64,000 nt of DNA from NCBI GenBank assembly GCA_964006375.1, contig OZ023263.1, positions 135,743,370 through 135,807,369 on the forward strand, given 5' to 3'. The position numbers and the translations under genes are program-made. Positions 1 to 10,129 of the stretch are shown piece by piece. The notes beneath the pieces were generated by a model that was not told the DNA's origin, did not search any database, and worked only from the letters and a program-made list of their open reading frames with translations. This stretch comes from Tillus elongatus (lineage: Eukaryota > Arthropoda > Insecta > Coleoptera > Cleridae). Numbering within the stretch: position 1 is the stretch's first letter; every line of letters starts with the position of its first letter.

Positions 1-125
1 ATCATTGTAATAGAAAGGCTCCTAATTAAAACAAATAAAACTTGATATATCATCAGTATAATAATACATTCTTTTATGTTTCGTCTAAATACCAATATGT
101 AACATGGTGTCAGGTGTTTATAATA
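1..125 (+). mobile_element. End of a gypsy LTR and primer-binding site (probable)
   Basis: About 110 bases upstream of a gag frame, the sequence ends in ...gtaaca and is followed by tggtgtcagg (about 105-114). A TGG-starting stretch immediately after an LTR ending in CA is the usual arrangement of a Ty3/gypsy 5' LTR and its tRNA primer site. The LTR start lies outside the window and the matching 3' LTR has been lost, so the LTR cannot be confirmed by comparing two copies. This is inference from position and base pattern. Confidence 0.4.
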
Positions 126-214
126 ACAAATAGGACTGGTTTCACTGGATAGAGTGAGCTGAACAAGAATTATTCCTAGAAAATACGGCGTGGTGTGTGT
201 AGGTAAAGAACAAA

Positions 215-733
215 ATGGATGTAAAATTACCAGCGACTTTAATATTTGACCAGAATCTAACACAGAATTATGAAAGGTTTAAACAAAAGTTTGAAATGTA
301 TTTGTTGGCACTAGACTTAGCAGACAAGTCGGATGAGCGAAAAATAGCACTGTTTTTGACTGCAGCAGGAGAATATGCAATAGATGTGTTTAACACGCTA
401 AAATTGACAGAGCAGGAAAAGAAAGATTATAAAAAGGTGGTACAAAGCTTTGACGAATATTGCAAGCCAAGGAGTAATGTAATATATCAAAGATTTAAGT
501 TCTTTTCACGCTCTCAATTGGAAGGGGAAAGTTTTGATAACTTTGTCAAAGATCTCAAAATGATGTCAAGAAATTGTGCTTTTGAGTCACAAGAATTACT
601 AATCAGAGACAGGATCGTGTTAGGGATTAGGGATTTGACATTGCAAGAAAACTTACTCAGCAAAACAGACTTGAATTTGAAGATAGATGAAGATATGTGC
701 AGGTCAACAGAAGCGACAAAAAATGCAGGCTAG
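215..733 (+). pseudogene. gag: Ty3/gypsy gag, capsid part
   Basis: A 172-residue frame starting at an ATG, about 100 bases after the probable primer site. It has the helical, lysine-rich, cysteine-poor make-up of gypsy capsid proteins, including a stretch like 'VQSFDEYCKPRSNVIYQRF' (about residues 75-93) typical of retrotransposon gag domains that package element RNA. The frame stops at 733 and the rest of gag continues in another frame from about 765, so at least one frameshift separates capsid from nucleocapsid. Part of the gypsy relic covering 1 to about 2140. Confidence 0.7.
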
Positions 734-764
734 AGGATTACAGGGTCAATAAGTAGCTGCGGCA

Positions 765-1517
765 GTGAGGTGCAAAGATAAAAGTATCCCAACTTATCAA
801 AAATGTGGCACAAGCAGGAGTAGACAAAATAATGAACCAAGCGAAAAAACATATGACTGTTATAGGTGTGGAAAATGTCATAGCAAAGGGAGGTGTTTTG
901 CGTTTGGAAAAAAATGTAATGCCTGTGGTAAAGTGGGTCACTTTGCGGCCATGTGCTTAATGACACGGAATCAACGTCAGCAGGGAGATAGTAGAAATAC
1001 GAAGAGATCATTAAGAAATCCAGGTGTTTATGAAATACAAGAAAATAGTGAGGATGAAATTATTGGCAGTGTTGAAGTAAATAGTGTGTGTCCATCAAAG
1101 GCTACTGTTGAGAAAGAGTGGTATGAAGTAGTAGTTGTTGGAAATGAATTTTTGGAAATCAAACTAGATTGTGGGGCACAATGTAATGTTTTACCATTAA
1201 AATATGTAAAAAAGTTGAAGAAACAAGATGACGTGAAACATGAAAGTCATGCCTTGGTTTCATATGGCAGTTACTGTCTAGATGTTGTAGGATCTATTAT
1301 ACTAAACTGTTTAGTGAGGAACAAAGTATATAAGATAAAGTTTATTGTTGTAAACAACAAGGGTAAGCCACCTTTTGGTAACAATGATTGTAGAAGGCTG
1401 AATTTAATAAGAAGGGTTGTTGAAAATGTTGAACTAAGAGAAATTGACGTTAGGTCACAGTTTGTATGTAATAACAGAGACGCATTTGAAGGGACTGGTA
1501 AAGTTCCTTTCACTTAA
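765..1517 (+). pseudogene. gag-pol: Ty3/gypsy nucleocapsid and aspartic protease
   Basis: This 250-residue frame first shows cysteine/histidine knuckles near residues 33-65: 'CYRCGKCHSKGRC' and 'CNACGKVGHFAAMC', the second a good C-x2-C-x4-H-x4-C nucleic-acid-binding knuckle. Around residue 133 comes 'KLDCGAQCNVLP', which lines up with the retroviral protease motif D-[ST]-G-A, except that the Ser/Thr after the catalytic Asp is Cys. A final stretch leads to the reverse transcriptase, but the frame ends at 1517 before it. Knuckles followed by protease in one frame is the usual K02A2.6-like gypsy order. Element is dead. Confidence 0.75.
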
Positions 1518-1549
1518 AAAAATGTTTTTAGTTTTAGTTTTTAGTTGAC

Positions 1550-2140
1550 TTGGAAAAACAAAATATAATTGAAAAGGTTGATGGGGCAACCGAATGGGTG
1601 AATAACATTGTATGTGTGGAAAAGCCAAATGGCTCAATAAGATTATGTTTGGATCCACTTCACCTCAACAGAAATATTTGTTTAGACAGGCATCCAATTC
1701 CTACTTTAGAGGAAATTGGAAGAAAACTTCAAGGTAAGAGTATATTTTCTGTTATTGATATGAAGGATGGATTTTATCACATTCCACTTGATAAACAAAT
1801 CAGTAGAATATGTACATTCATAACACCATTCGGGAAATATATGTTCAAACGTCTTCCATTTGGATTAGCTTGTAGTCCTAAAGTTTTTAAAAGAATCGAT
1901 GAAAAAATATTTGGAGATTTGTATGTTCATATATTTATTTTGATGATCTGATCATAGCTGGAGTTAATGAAGAGGAACATGATGACATAATGAGCAAAGT
2001 TATTGAAAGGGCAAAAAAGTATAATGTCAAATTCAATAAGAATAAAATACAATATAAAGTTAAAGAAGTCAAATATTTGGGACAGGTATTCTCCAAAGAG
2101 GGTGTTCGACTTGATAACACATATGTAGAGAGTATGTATG
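1550..2140 (+). pseudogene. pol: Ty3/gypsy reverse transcriptase, N-terminal half
   Basis: The frame from 1550 carries RT hallmarks: 'VEKPNGSIRLCLDPLHLN' (fingers), 'FSVIDMKDGFYHIPLD' with the first catalytic Asp, and 'LPFGLACSPKVFKR'. At about 1935 a frameshift occurs within the catalytic box, which continues in the next frame as 'YFDDLIIAG' (a YxDD motif). It then runs to 'VKYLGQVFSKEGVRLD', the beginning of the thumb. RT sequence ends abruptly near 2140, where antisense Polinton ATPase sequence begins. RNase H and integrase are absent. This is a truncated fossil. Confidence 0.8.
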
Positions 2141-2552
2141 AATCAATGTTTTTATGCCGTCCCATGCAAAAGTACGATTTTATTTTATCTTGCTTACCGC
2201 ACGCCACATCATCAAATATAAAAATTGAGTTTCCTAAGGCATCTGCAAGATCTAATATGTCTTCGTTTTCACTATATGGGTCATAACCAACACCTTTTGT
2301 AACATCGAGCACTTCGTTCAACATCATATATTTTGGTTGATATAAAGACTTTGAATACACATAAACATTTTCAAACTTTAAACCATTTGGTTCAAATAAT
2401 AAACTCAGCATGACATTTGTTTTGCCACACCCGCTCGGAACACATATCAAGCGTCTAACTGTGTTTGGTAAAAGCCCATGTCTTTGTTGTTTGATTTTAT
2501 CAACAATAACATCCTCCAGGTTTGTAACTGGTAAGGCTGCTGTGTTTTACGA
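2140..2552 (-). pseudogene. Polinton packaging ATPase (FtsK/HerA-like), N-terminal part
   Basis: Read on the minus strand, the frame opens after a TAA near 2552 and contains 'ICVPSGCGKTNVML', a clear Walker A P-loop, then 'KFENVYVYSKSL' and 'SIFIFDDVACGKQ', the Walker B acidic pair. It ends at 'FCMGRH', where homology runs into antisense gypsy RT. In Polintons and related viruses this A32-like ATPase packages DNA into the capsid. No ATG is seen at the expected N-terminus and the C-terminal half is missing. The second copy at 28981-29662 confirms identity. Confidence 0.85.
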
Positions 2553-2595
2553 TACGTACCGTTAACTAAACTAAAACTAACCTGTTAGCCTCTAC

Positions 2596-2603
2596 TATAA
2601 ATA
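2596..2603 (+). promoter_or_regulatory. TATA box of the PLA2/minor virion gene
   Basis: TATAAATA lies 34-41 bases upstream of the ATG at 2637, leaving a very short leader, as is common in compact viral genes. It also sits between the divergent ATPase and capsid gene blocks, where promoters are expected. Functional status is inferred from position only. Confidence 0.5.
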
Positions 2604-2636
2604 CTTGTGTTTTACTACACATCATTATCAGTATCA

Positions 2637-2857
2637 ATGTTGGCATATCAGGGTGAAGGTATTGTTAACACACTCATAAACAAACTACCTATCGAGTTAC
2701 ACATACCTGGATATCAGTTTTGTCGACCTGGTACTAAACTTAAAGAACGTCTAGGTAGAGGCGATCAAGGTATCAATCCACTAGATCGTGCTTGTAGACA
2801 TCACGATATTGCTTACTCTCAATCAAAACAGTTAAGTGATAGACAAAATGATGGACA
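2637..2857 (+). pseudogene. Phospholipase A2-domain minor virion protein, N-terminal exonic part
   Basis: Starting at the ATG at 2637, the protein reads 'MLAYQGEGIVNTLINKLP', then a calcium-loop-like 'YQFCRPGTKL' and 'LDRACRHHDIAYS', the catalytic His-Asp pair with downstream Tyr of parvovirus-type VP1 phospholipase A2. In parvoviruses this domain lets the virion breach endosomal membrane. PLA2 domains also occur in virus-like Polinton/adintovirus elements. The frame is broken at about 2857 by a block of (AT)n repeats. The same protein resumes near 5060. A TATA box sits just upstream. Confidence 0.7.
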
Positions 2858-3612
<755 letters not shown>

Positions 3613-3703
3613 CTGGCTTTAATGCAAAACGTTATAAATGTAGGTAAGGAAGTTCCAACTGTAAAAAATGTACTACATGTAGCAAGAAAAGTTATTAAAA
3701 AAC

Positions 3704-4022
3704 TCTGGACGCAGCAAGTGCGTTATGGTAGTGAATTTTCATAAAAATGTTTTTATTGCAAATATGTGTGTTTTCTTTTTAAGAAAGCAGGCATCAATTT
3801 TGATTACCAGTATAACCTATATAGTAAAAACAATGCGTCATGTTTCATAAAAATAACTTTATTGTGTGAAAATGTACAAAAATTTCCAAAAGTAAATCTA
3901 AAGTGTTCCCGGAAAAACTCGTTTCTTGGTCAGCCTTATAGGTTAAGAGCAAATTGAGCTATTCAAATATGAAACATTTGATCAAAATTCGCTACCATAA
4001 CGCACTTGCTGCATCCAGAATT
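3704..4022. mobile_element. Short MITE-like element with imperfect terminal inverted repeats
   Basis: The left end 'ggacgcagcaagtgcgttat' (followed by ggtagtgaattttc) is mirrored at the right end by 'ccataacgcacttgctgcat' (followed by ccag), giving roughly 25 bp inverted ends around about 320 bp of non-coding, AT-rich sequence. The same terminal motif recurs singly or in pairs across the window (see findings). No coding sequence is present, as expected of a non-autonomous DNA transposon. The autonomous partner is not identified. Confidence 0.55.
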
Positions 4023-4194
4023 TCTTTTCTTACAAACATACATTATATTTCGATGGAAAATGCAAAAATGCAATAACATAAGGCGTGTTTGATTAAAAAA
4101 AAGAAAATTTGTATTATTTTTTAAGGTATAGCTCAAGACAGCCTATAATTAATATATACATTTTTTTTCATATCTTGTATAATAACGGATATAT

Positions 4195-4790
4195 TGAGCT
4201 TTATTGATTTTTTACGAAAATTCGACAAAACTTATATACCGTTAAACGATAAACTCTATAGCTAAGACTACTGCCATGCATCAGAGAAAGGATCTATTTG
4301 AAATGAATTTTCTGGAAACATTTTAGTAAAATGAAGGACAATGACGGCTGAAACTAAGACTTCAGGGTTTGTAAAACATCCTTCTCGAGACATTTGATTT
4401 CCATAGCCCGTATTAGATTCAAGTTATTTGCATAAATGTTGCCGATTTTCACGTTTTAAATCGCAACTTTGACGTTTTGAGGAAAACCCCAATTTATTTT
4501 TCTTTAAATGCCTATAACTTTTTTGTATTTTGACCTACATATCTAAATTTTGGTATGTGACTTACCTATAAGGATATAAACTCGCATATTAAATTTGGTT
4601 GCCCTTACTTTGTTGACGCCGGAGATAAAAAAAAAATTCGAAAAAAACCACAAAATTTTCCCGGAAAACCTGGGCAGATTTTCCTGGCTAACGAACTTAT
4701 CCAAGCCATTTGCAAAAGGAATTTATTCACCAAATTTAATCAAAATCGGCCAATTATTTTTTGAGTTATCGGTGTGATACACACACACAC

Positions 4791-4886
<96 letters not shown>

Positions 4887-5016
4887 ATATAAAAATTGAC
4901 ACTGACCCCGGATATGTTTTCTGGGGGGCCTAATTAGCGCTCATTTGAAGAAATTTTTTCAAAATTGAAAAGTCGGGATCTCATTAGTGAATTTTTTTAA
5001 AGAAAATTCACTAAAA
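4195..5016 (+). repeat. (AT)n-bearing repeat family, copy 2
   Basis: Fuller copy of the family: it starts near 'gaaaattcgacaaaa', runs through 'ggacaatgacgg', 'ggaaaaccccaatttat' and 'gagttatcggtgtgatac', an (AC)n then (AT)n tract at 4780-4883, and ends 'gaaaattcactaaaa'. It is in the same orientation as copy 1 and about 85-90% alike by eye. Together with copy 1 and the MITE it forms the 2.2 kb insertion inside the Polinton A minor virion gene. Confidence 0.75.
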
Positions 5017-5057
5017 TGCCGGTGAACATAAAAAAATTAAGACATCTCGAGTTATTC

Positions 5058-5335
5058 CTATACCTTAAAGTGGTGGCTTCCTACCGCTGCTACCGTTGAT
5101 TTTTAATGGTCTGTCAGCACTGGGTGCTCTAGGTGGTGGTGCAGCTGGTATTGCTAAAGCAGTAAACGATGCTAAATCAGCTAAACAAAAATTAGAAAAA
5201 GCAAAACGTCACAATCAAACAATGGAGGTTAATTCTGTTGGAAAGAGAGGTGACGGTTTGAAAGTGGGTGATGGTCTGTATATAAAGAAGTAACGCAGTG
5301 GTTATGGATTATATCTACACAAGACAAAAAACGTA
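5058..5335 (+). pseudogene. Hydrophobic Gly/Ala-rich virion protein segment (C-terminal part of the PLA2 gene)
   Basis: Before the insertion is considered, this reads as the continuation of the PLA2 protein: 'GGFLPLLPLIFNGLSALGAL', then 'GGGAAGIAKAVNDAKSAKQK', 'KRHNQTMEV' and C-terminal 'GLYIKK'. Hydrophobic Gly/Ala-rich segments of this kind are a standard feature of arthropod Polinton minor virion proteins and suggest membrane or core interaction. In-frame TAA codons precede 'SGGFLP' and follow 'GLYIKK', after which a similar tail 'SGYGLYLH' continues. A shorter independent protein starting near 5096 cannot be excluded. Confidence 0.65.
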
Positions 5336-5690
5336 TCATACGTTTACCAGCAAGACCACTCACCAATAAAAATCTTATGAAATTTGCTGGTAAAATGAAA
5401 ATCCCATATTTTAGAGGTGTATACATGCGAGAGGCTCTTCAATCAAATGGACCATGTAAGAACGAGTCGTTCAATACGAAATTACAAACCAACAAGGAGC
5501 CTGGCAGTCATTGGTTGCAGTTAAGAAATGTGGTGATACTGCTGTGTACTTTGATTCGTATGGAAACTTGAATCCACCAGCCGTGCTGCAACGTTATCTT
5601 AAAGACTCTACTCCAATGTATAATTATTATGTGTATCAGAAATATAATACTTATAATTGTGCCCACTTATGTTTAAGATTTTTGAAATAA
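5314..5690 (+). pseudogene. Polinton adenain-like cysteine protease
   Basis: The frame begins near 'IIRLPARPLTNKNLMKFAGK', continues 'MKIPYFRGVYMREAL' and 'GSHWLQ' with the catalytic His, then shifts frame near 5530. The next frame shows 'AVYFDSYGNLNPPAV' (active-site Asp) and 'YNTYNCAHLCLRFLK' with the catalytic Cys before the stop at 5690. Adenovirus-type proteases of this fold mature capsid proteins in adenoviruses and Polintons. Length and motif spacing fit the family. The frameshift makes it inactive. It lies directly between minor virion and penton genes, as in other Polintons. Confidence 0.8.
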
Positions 5691-5692
5691 AA

Positions 5693-6421
5693 ATGTTGAA
5701 CTTGTGTTTGTGTTTCAGTAATGACCCTAGGTTTGATCATTCGTCAGCACTTAAAAATTGTCACACATACAACACCATACCAAACATAGAACCTGGATGT
5801 AATAAGTTACATTTTCAATTTACACTTGACGCCGAACCAAAGAAAGATGGAGCGCTACAAGAAATAATAATTCCCGATGGAGCTTATGAAATTGGCGATA
5901 TGGAATGATGTATCGAAAATCAAATTGTCCGTATATATCTCAAGTTAAATAATATACAGCTTGATGATGTTATAGATGCTAGCAAACTTTTCACTTTAAA
6001 AGCTAACAAAAACACTTTGAAATGTGAGATACAGTGCAAGTACATCATTTTTACAGAAGATGCTTCAATAGCTCCTCTATTGGGTTTTTACTCACGAAGA
6101 TCGCTCATTAAAAATGTGGTGTACGAATCAGATTTACATGTAGAGATTGTTAAAGTAAAAACAATTCGTTTGAAGTGCAACATAGTGAGTGGCTCTTACC
6201 ACGATGGTAAACCTACACATACAGTTTATGAGTTTGCTCCGATGATTGACCTGGGCTATGCAATCGACATAAACCCGCATAGTAAACTGTTTATGTCCGT
6301 CACCACACGACTCATTTCACATATAACTGTAAACATCAGCGATCAGAATTCAGTGCCTGTGAATTTTCAACGTGAAGAGATCATCGTGATATTTCAATTG
6401 AGCAAGACTACGGCATGTTAG
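5693..6421 (+). pseudogene. Polinton penton-like (minor) capsid protein
   Basis: Starting at the ATG at 5693, three bases after the protease stop, this 242-codon frame is interrupted only by a TGA at 5906-5908. Segments such as 'LLGFYSRRSLIKN', 'VKTIRLKCNIVSGSYHDGKP' and 'HITVNISDQNSVPVNFQREE' match one for one the intact copy at 27660-28361 ('LLGFSNKLLK', 'NISSGSYNNGMP', 'KVLDQDGNLVNFRGE'). Single-jelly-roll pentons close the five-fold vertices of Polinton-type capsids. Only one lesion was seen, so decay is recent or mild compared with neighbours. Confidence 0.8.
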
Positions 6422-6594
6422 TTATAAATAACAGCAGCGATCAAGCCTCAGCAGCTTGAGTATCTTCGCTACCTGCATTGAAGATGGTTCTCTCATTGGA
6501 GAAGGTACAGTTTCTAAAATCATTGAGTTACAATGTTAAGCAAACTACATATCTTCGCAGATCCCGTACACGTCGAGTCAATCAAGTAAGAAGA

Positions 6595-7744
6595 AGTGCA
6601 CACTTACGCTCCTCAAACCAGATCGTTCGATTACAACGATACATGTGAGTTTGAAATCAATCAGCAAGATGTTTTTTACGATGGAGCTTCAGCCGCTCTA
6701 CTAATTCAACTGAGACGACGGGAACCACATAAGATGATGCAGTAACATCTAATGCAGCTACCCATTTGTTTTCCTCTGTTGCTGTTGAACTGTGTAATCA
6801 GATTATTGAACATGTTAGAAATCCAGGTATAGTTACAGCAGTTCGAGCATTTTTACAATCAAACGGTGATGAAGCACGAGCTCTGATTCTAGCCGGCTGG
6901 CATCCAAGCGAAAGGAATACGATGGTGAAAAACAATCGAGTTTGTTATTGCCTACCTTTTAGCTACATATGCAATATTTTTAAAGGTTACAGAAAAGTGC
7001 TTTTTAGCCGAATGTTAATACGTATAACTCGAGCTTAAAATGTTAGAAATTGCTATATTATGTATATTATGAGCGGTGCACAAGGTTCAGAAAAAGCGAT
7101 AAAGTTTAACATGGAACACATGGTATTACAAGTACAACATATCCACCCCAGCGATGTTATATGACAGCAGTTTTTAAAATCGATTACCCAAGATAAAAAT
7201 ATTCTTATGCCATTTAGAAAATGGGAAATGTATGAATTACCGAATCTGAGTAATTCAACTAATGGCTTGTGTCAACTAATTCTGTTAAAACCTTAAACGA
7301 CCTAGATTTGTTATTGTGATATTTCAAACGGATCGACACAACAATCCTAGAAAATATATCAATGAGTTTGATCATGTGAATATTCGAGATGTAAGACTTC
7401 ACCTGAATTCAAAACAAATCCCCACCGAAGGTATGAATCTGAACTTTGATGAGGCAAATTACCTCGAGGCATATAGAAACATGGTTAAATTTAAACGATC
7501 GTATGTTGGTAGAGAACTTCAACCTACGTTGGATTACAAAGCTTTCGAAAAATATCCCTTGTTTGTAATTGATTATTCCAAGTATGGTGATTCCATAAAA
7601 CGATCAACTGTAGATATCAAATTGGAAATGGAAAGTAACCACAACTTCTCAGATCACACGAAATGTTTCTGTATAATTAAACATGATTGCATCATCGAGT
7701 ACTCCCCATTCTCTAATGTTGTACGCTATATAATGTACATGTAA
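6595..7744 (+). pseudogene. Polinton double-jelly-roll major capsid protein (hexon-like)
   Basis: Pieces in successive frames align with the second copy at 26268-27508: 'FDYNDTCEFEINQQDVFYDG' (from about 6630), 'AATHLFSSVAVELCNQIIEH' (6760), 'RALILAGWHPSE', then 'MIFQTDRHNNPRKYINEFDH' (7316), 'SKQIPTEGMNLNFDEANY', and the C-terminus 'VDIKLEMESNHNFSDHTKCF' ending at 7744. At least three frameshifts or stops separate them. The double jelly roll forms the trimeric capsomers of these virus-like elements. Position after penton is the usual one. Confidence 0.75.
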
Positions 7745-7766
7745 GGTTGGAGCGATCAGTGTCAAG

Positions 7767-8215
7767 ATGAGGTTCGTAGTCGTCGATACTCAAGGTTTTT
7801 GTCTACCCGAGTACACACCCAAAGAATTGGTGATTTATAATGGTTTTCAAACTGTGCATTATGTGTTTAAACCACCTAAGCCGTTACGTTTACTGCATCC
7901 AGACATAATAAAACAAGTCAAGTTTCTCCAAGGGAAATACCATTGCATCGATTATAATTGCGGTAATGTTTATTTATAAGAATTACCCAACATAATAGTA
8001 AAACATATTATTGAATAACAAGTGGATAGAATTTATGTTAAAGGTGCTAACAAACATACGTTTATAACACACTTGCTATTGGGTTGTGATTACCGAGTGG
8101 ATGTCATCCACTTATAAAATAGCGAAGGTTGTCCGAAGCTTGTGCACAATATTCCTCTTTGTATGGGTCATACACTTAGATTTAACAATATAAAATGTAT
8201 TTGTAGTATTAATAA
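7767..8215 (+). pseudogene. Conserved Polinton-linked protein of unknown role ('DTQGF' protein)
   Basis: Begins 'MRFVVVDTQGFCLPEYTPKE' 23 bases after the capsid stop, continues 'VHYVFKPPKPLRLLHPDI', stops at 7979, then resumes as 'RIYVKGANKHTFITHLLLGC'. The same protein is present twice in Polinton B ('MVLVIDIQGFKL...VVYVKGKEKADYV'), always just downstream of the major capsid gene. An acidic 'VxDxQGF' start followed by a 'YVKG' block is reminiscent of a nuclease-like fold, but I cannot support a function. Stops make this copy a pseudogene. Confidence 0.6.
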
Positions 8216-8219
8216 TTGT

Positions 8220-8290
8220 ATGTTATTATTTGCATATATTGTAAACTTAATGCCTTAATAAAATAAACATTGTCAGTTATATATGTGTTT
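8220..8290. terminator. Shared 3' region of two convergent Polinton genes
   Basis: Between the plus-strand 'DTQGF' gene and the minus-strand zinc-finger gene lies a short AT-rich stretch with 'aataaaataaac' near 8257-8269 that can serve as a polyadenylation signal on the plus strand. Convergent gene ends with only ~70-100 bases between them are typical of compact viral genomes. Function inferred from position. Confidence 0.35.
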
Positions 8291-8782
8291 TTATTTAAAT
8301 TTATTAATATTTGTTTCCAACCACATTAAATGCTCCAACATCCACCCGCTTTCGGTTTTTGCAAACTCCAAAGCTTTAGCGTAAATTTCCTTAGTGAATT
8401 CTTGATATGTATTTTCAAAATTAGTTGAAACTGTAACATTTTTGTTTTTAGTATTGAATGATTTAATTTCTTTTATATTTCGGTTTTGGAGTACATATGA
8501 GCCAAACAATTCTAGATTCATTTAAATTTTATTATGTTTAGCTAAAGTAGCTTCAATCATACGTAACACTTTATGTTTTATTGTTTCCATAAAATGTTTA
8601 ATATCAATACCTTTTTCGTATATACGATAAGTAGCCATTTTGTTTCTAAAAGCTTGAGTTAACACACGCACTTGTTCAACTTGCCATGGTTCACATATTT
8701 TCGATTTGTGGGCTTCACTACGTAAATGTCCAGAGAATACATTACTTTTCATTTGTAAAGAACATGATTCACAGTATCTCAT
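8291..8782 (-). pseudogene. C2H2-type zinc-finger protein of Polintons, one stop
   Basis: Read on the minus strand from ATG at 8782: 'MRYCESCSLQMKSNVFSGHL' and then 'RSEAH' give a C-x2-C-x11-H-x5-H finger at residues 4-24. The middle is charged and helical. A single in-frame TAA at 8522-8524 separates it from 'MNLELFGSYVLQN' and 'IKEIKSFNTKNKNVTV', ending 'WLETNINKFK'. I read the two halves as one ~163-residue gene, since the frame is unchanged across the stop. Zinc-finger proteins of this layout accompany arthropod Polintons; a DNA- or RNA-binding role is inference. Confidence 0.6.
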
Positions 8783-8789
8783 CTTAACT

Positions 8790-8801
8790 ATGGTTGCTTA
8801 A
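8790..8801 (-). promoter_or_regulatory. Leader motif TTAAGCAACCAT, copy 1
   Basis: On the minus strand the 12 bases TTAAGCAACCAT lie just upstream of the zinc-finger start codon, preceded by gtattgtaa. The same 12 bases sit at the start codon of the next orphan gene (9274-9285), and a related form lies upstream of the small acidic ORF at 12302. Probably an initiator or leader element shared by this gene set. Confidence 0.4.
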
Positions 8802-9047
8802 TTACAATACTACAACTTCAAATGATGTAACTTATGTGGTTGTTTTGTGCACCTAAGTTCCCATAAAACTGAATATTGTAGATGATCTCATCATTATTAT
8901 CGTTGAAATAGTTGGTTCCAAGAAGCATATTATCAATAGCGATCGATAAATCTTCATATGTTGTATTTCCTATTTTTTTTGAAAGGCATGGAACCAAATC
9001 GACCAGGTTTGCTTAGTAGAGCACAATGGAAACCAAAATAACAATCC
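8802..9047 (-). pseudogene. Fragment of an unidentified minus-strand gene
   Basis: On the minus strand a frame reading 'NLVDLVPCLSKKIGNTTYED' followed by 'LSIAIDNMLLGTNYFNDNND' and 'IIYNIQFYGNLGAQNNHIS' is open for about 65 codons between stops. Its composition looks protein-like, with alternating hydrophobic and polar residues, rather than random AT-rich translation. No start codon or homologue is recognised. It may be part of the neighbouring gene at 9048-9275 displaced by a frameshift. Confidence 0.3.
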
Positions 9048-9275
9048 CTAAATACGGGTCAGCGTATAATCGATGGCGTCTTCAAACTGTGTAAACAGGT
9101 CATTAATATTTCCAGGAAGTTTAATCTTAAACACAAGCTTCTTTGTATGCATACCAAATTTTTGATTTACTTTAGAGGATGATTCTATAATGCTAATACA
9201 GTTCGTTACAATCTCTTCCATGATGTTAACACGTTGATATTGGTTCAAAACTGACACAACAGAAGGCTTATCCAT
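9048..9275 (-). CDS. Small orphan protein, 75 residues
   Basis: ATG at 9275, directly after the motif TTAAGCAACC, and with a TATATAAA-like box about 45 bases upstream (near 9310-9320). The product starts 'MDKPSVVSVLNQYQRVNIME', is mostly helical and charged, and ends 'DAIDYTLTRI'. I recognise no family. It belongs to the minus-strand cluster on the right of Polinton A and may be an accessory virion or regulatory gene. It may continue in another frame into 8802-9047. Confidence 0.45.
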   Translation of the reverse strand: MDKPSVVSVLNQYQRVNIMEEIVTNCISIIESSSKVNQKFGMHTKKLVFKIKLPGNINDLFTQFEDAIDYTLTRI

Positions 9276-9285
9276 GGTTGCTTAA
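9274..9285 (-). promoter_or_regulatory. Leader motif TTAAGCAACCAT, copy 2
   Basis: Same 12 bases as at 8790-8801, here overlapping the ATG of the 75-residue orphan gene. Upstream on the minus strand is a TATA-like TATATAAAG. Two identical motifs in front of adjacent genes argues for a shared control element rather than chance. Confidence 0.45.
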
Positions 9286-9320
9286 CTACTAAAATACAAA
9301 CATTTGTGCTTTATATACAT

Positions 9321-9578
9321 TTATAAACAAACATATTTAGGATACATGGTTTTCAATGAAGTGTTACATTTAACATAAAAATATATTAACATAAATACAG
9401 TTAGACATATAAGAAAACCAGTTGATATAAATAAAAAAATATAATTTGAAGTTAACAGAGAAGAATCAGTTAATATGAGAGTCCTCCAATCAGACGTCTC
9501 AGCACGGCTGCCATCATCAAACAGGAACATACGTTTATAACGCACCACTTCATAATTGCTTTTGGATTTGTTGTACAT
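9321..9578 (-). CDS. Small single-pass membrane protein, 85 residues
   Basis: ATG at 9578. A charged N-terminal half ('MYNKSKSNYEVVRYKRMFLF', then 'DDGSRAETSDW') is followed by a hydrophobic stretch 'YIFLFISTGFLICLTVFMLI' at about residues 46-65, long enough to cross a membrane, and a short tail with two cysteines. No signal peptide or known family is recognised. A small membrane protein would suit an envelope-less virus-like element as an entry or exit accessory, but this is inference. Confidence 0.45.
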   Translation of the reverse strand: MYNKSKSNYEVVRYKRMFLFDDGSRAETSDWRTLILTDSSLLTSNYIFLFISTGFLICLTVFMLIYFYVKCNTSLKTMYPKYVCL

Positions 9579-9729
9579 TGAAATTTCGATAAGTTCATCG
9601 TTGTGTAGATGTGTTGTTGGAAGACCAGACCATGCAGTCGTCGATGTCGAAACAGATTGGCACTTCTTTTACATGTGGTGGTTTGTAAATATAAAACACA
9701 ATAATGCTGTTAGGATGATGAAACTTGCT

Positions 9730-10038
9730 TTAAAATGAGCCATTGTTGAGGCTATTGATGTCTGTCAACACTTGCTCTTGAGCGTAATGCAAGCACTCCA
9801 ACGTATAATATTTAAATGTGGATGTTGTGGTGTCGAGTAGAGTTTTTATAGTTTGGATGGTTTGTTGTGCACCAGTGTCCCACTTTTCTAGATCCTTTAA
9901 TGCTTGAACTATGTTTTGAATGAAACAGTTGTAAGTCCATGCGAAATGTGATTCTCGCAAATATTCTATTCTTGCTTTAATTAACACCTCATGATCAAGC
10001 AGATTTTCCAAAGCCTCTTCAGTCAAAAATAAATGCAT
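9730..10038 (-). CDS. Orphan helical protein, 102 residues
   Basis: ATG at 10038. The product is rich in Leu, Glu, Gln and Thr and predicted helical throughout ('TEEALENLLDHEVLIKARIE', 'ALKDLEKWDTGAQQTIQTIK', 'CLHYAQEQVLTDINSLNNGSF'). The even spacing of hydrophobic residues makes a real protein likely. No motif or family is recognised. It belongs to the right-hand minus-strand cluster of Polinton A, spaced ~150 bases upstream of the membrane protein gene. Confidence 0.5.
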   Translation of the reverse strand: MHLFLTEEALENLLDHEVLIKARIEYLRESHFAWTYNCFIQNIVQALKDLEKWDTGAQQTIQTIKTLLDTTTSTFKYYTLECLHYAQEQVLTDINSLNNGSF

Positions 10039-10129
10039 AGATGTGAAACAGTTATCCCCACATAAGGCTTTTTCACAAAAAAATGTTTGAAAATGTTATG
10101 CGACAGTATCCCAGATCATGCACTAAAGC

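Noticed and set aside
1935..2450. A single long minus-strand ATPase protein crossing the gypsy junction
   Set aside because: Only the part from about 2140 upward is ATPase; the rest is antisense gypsy RT that happens to stay open.
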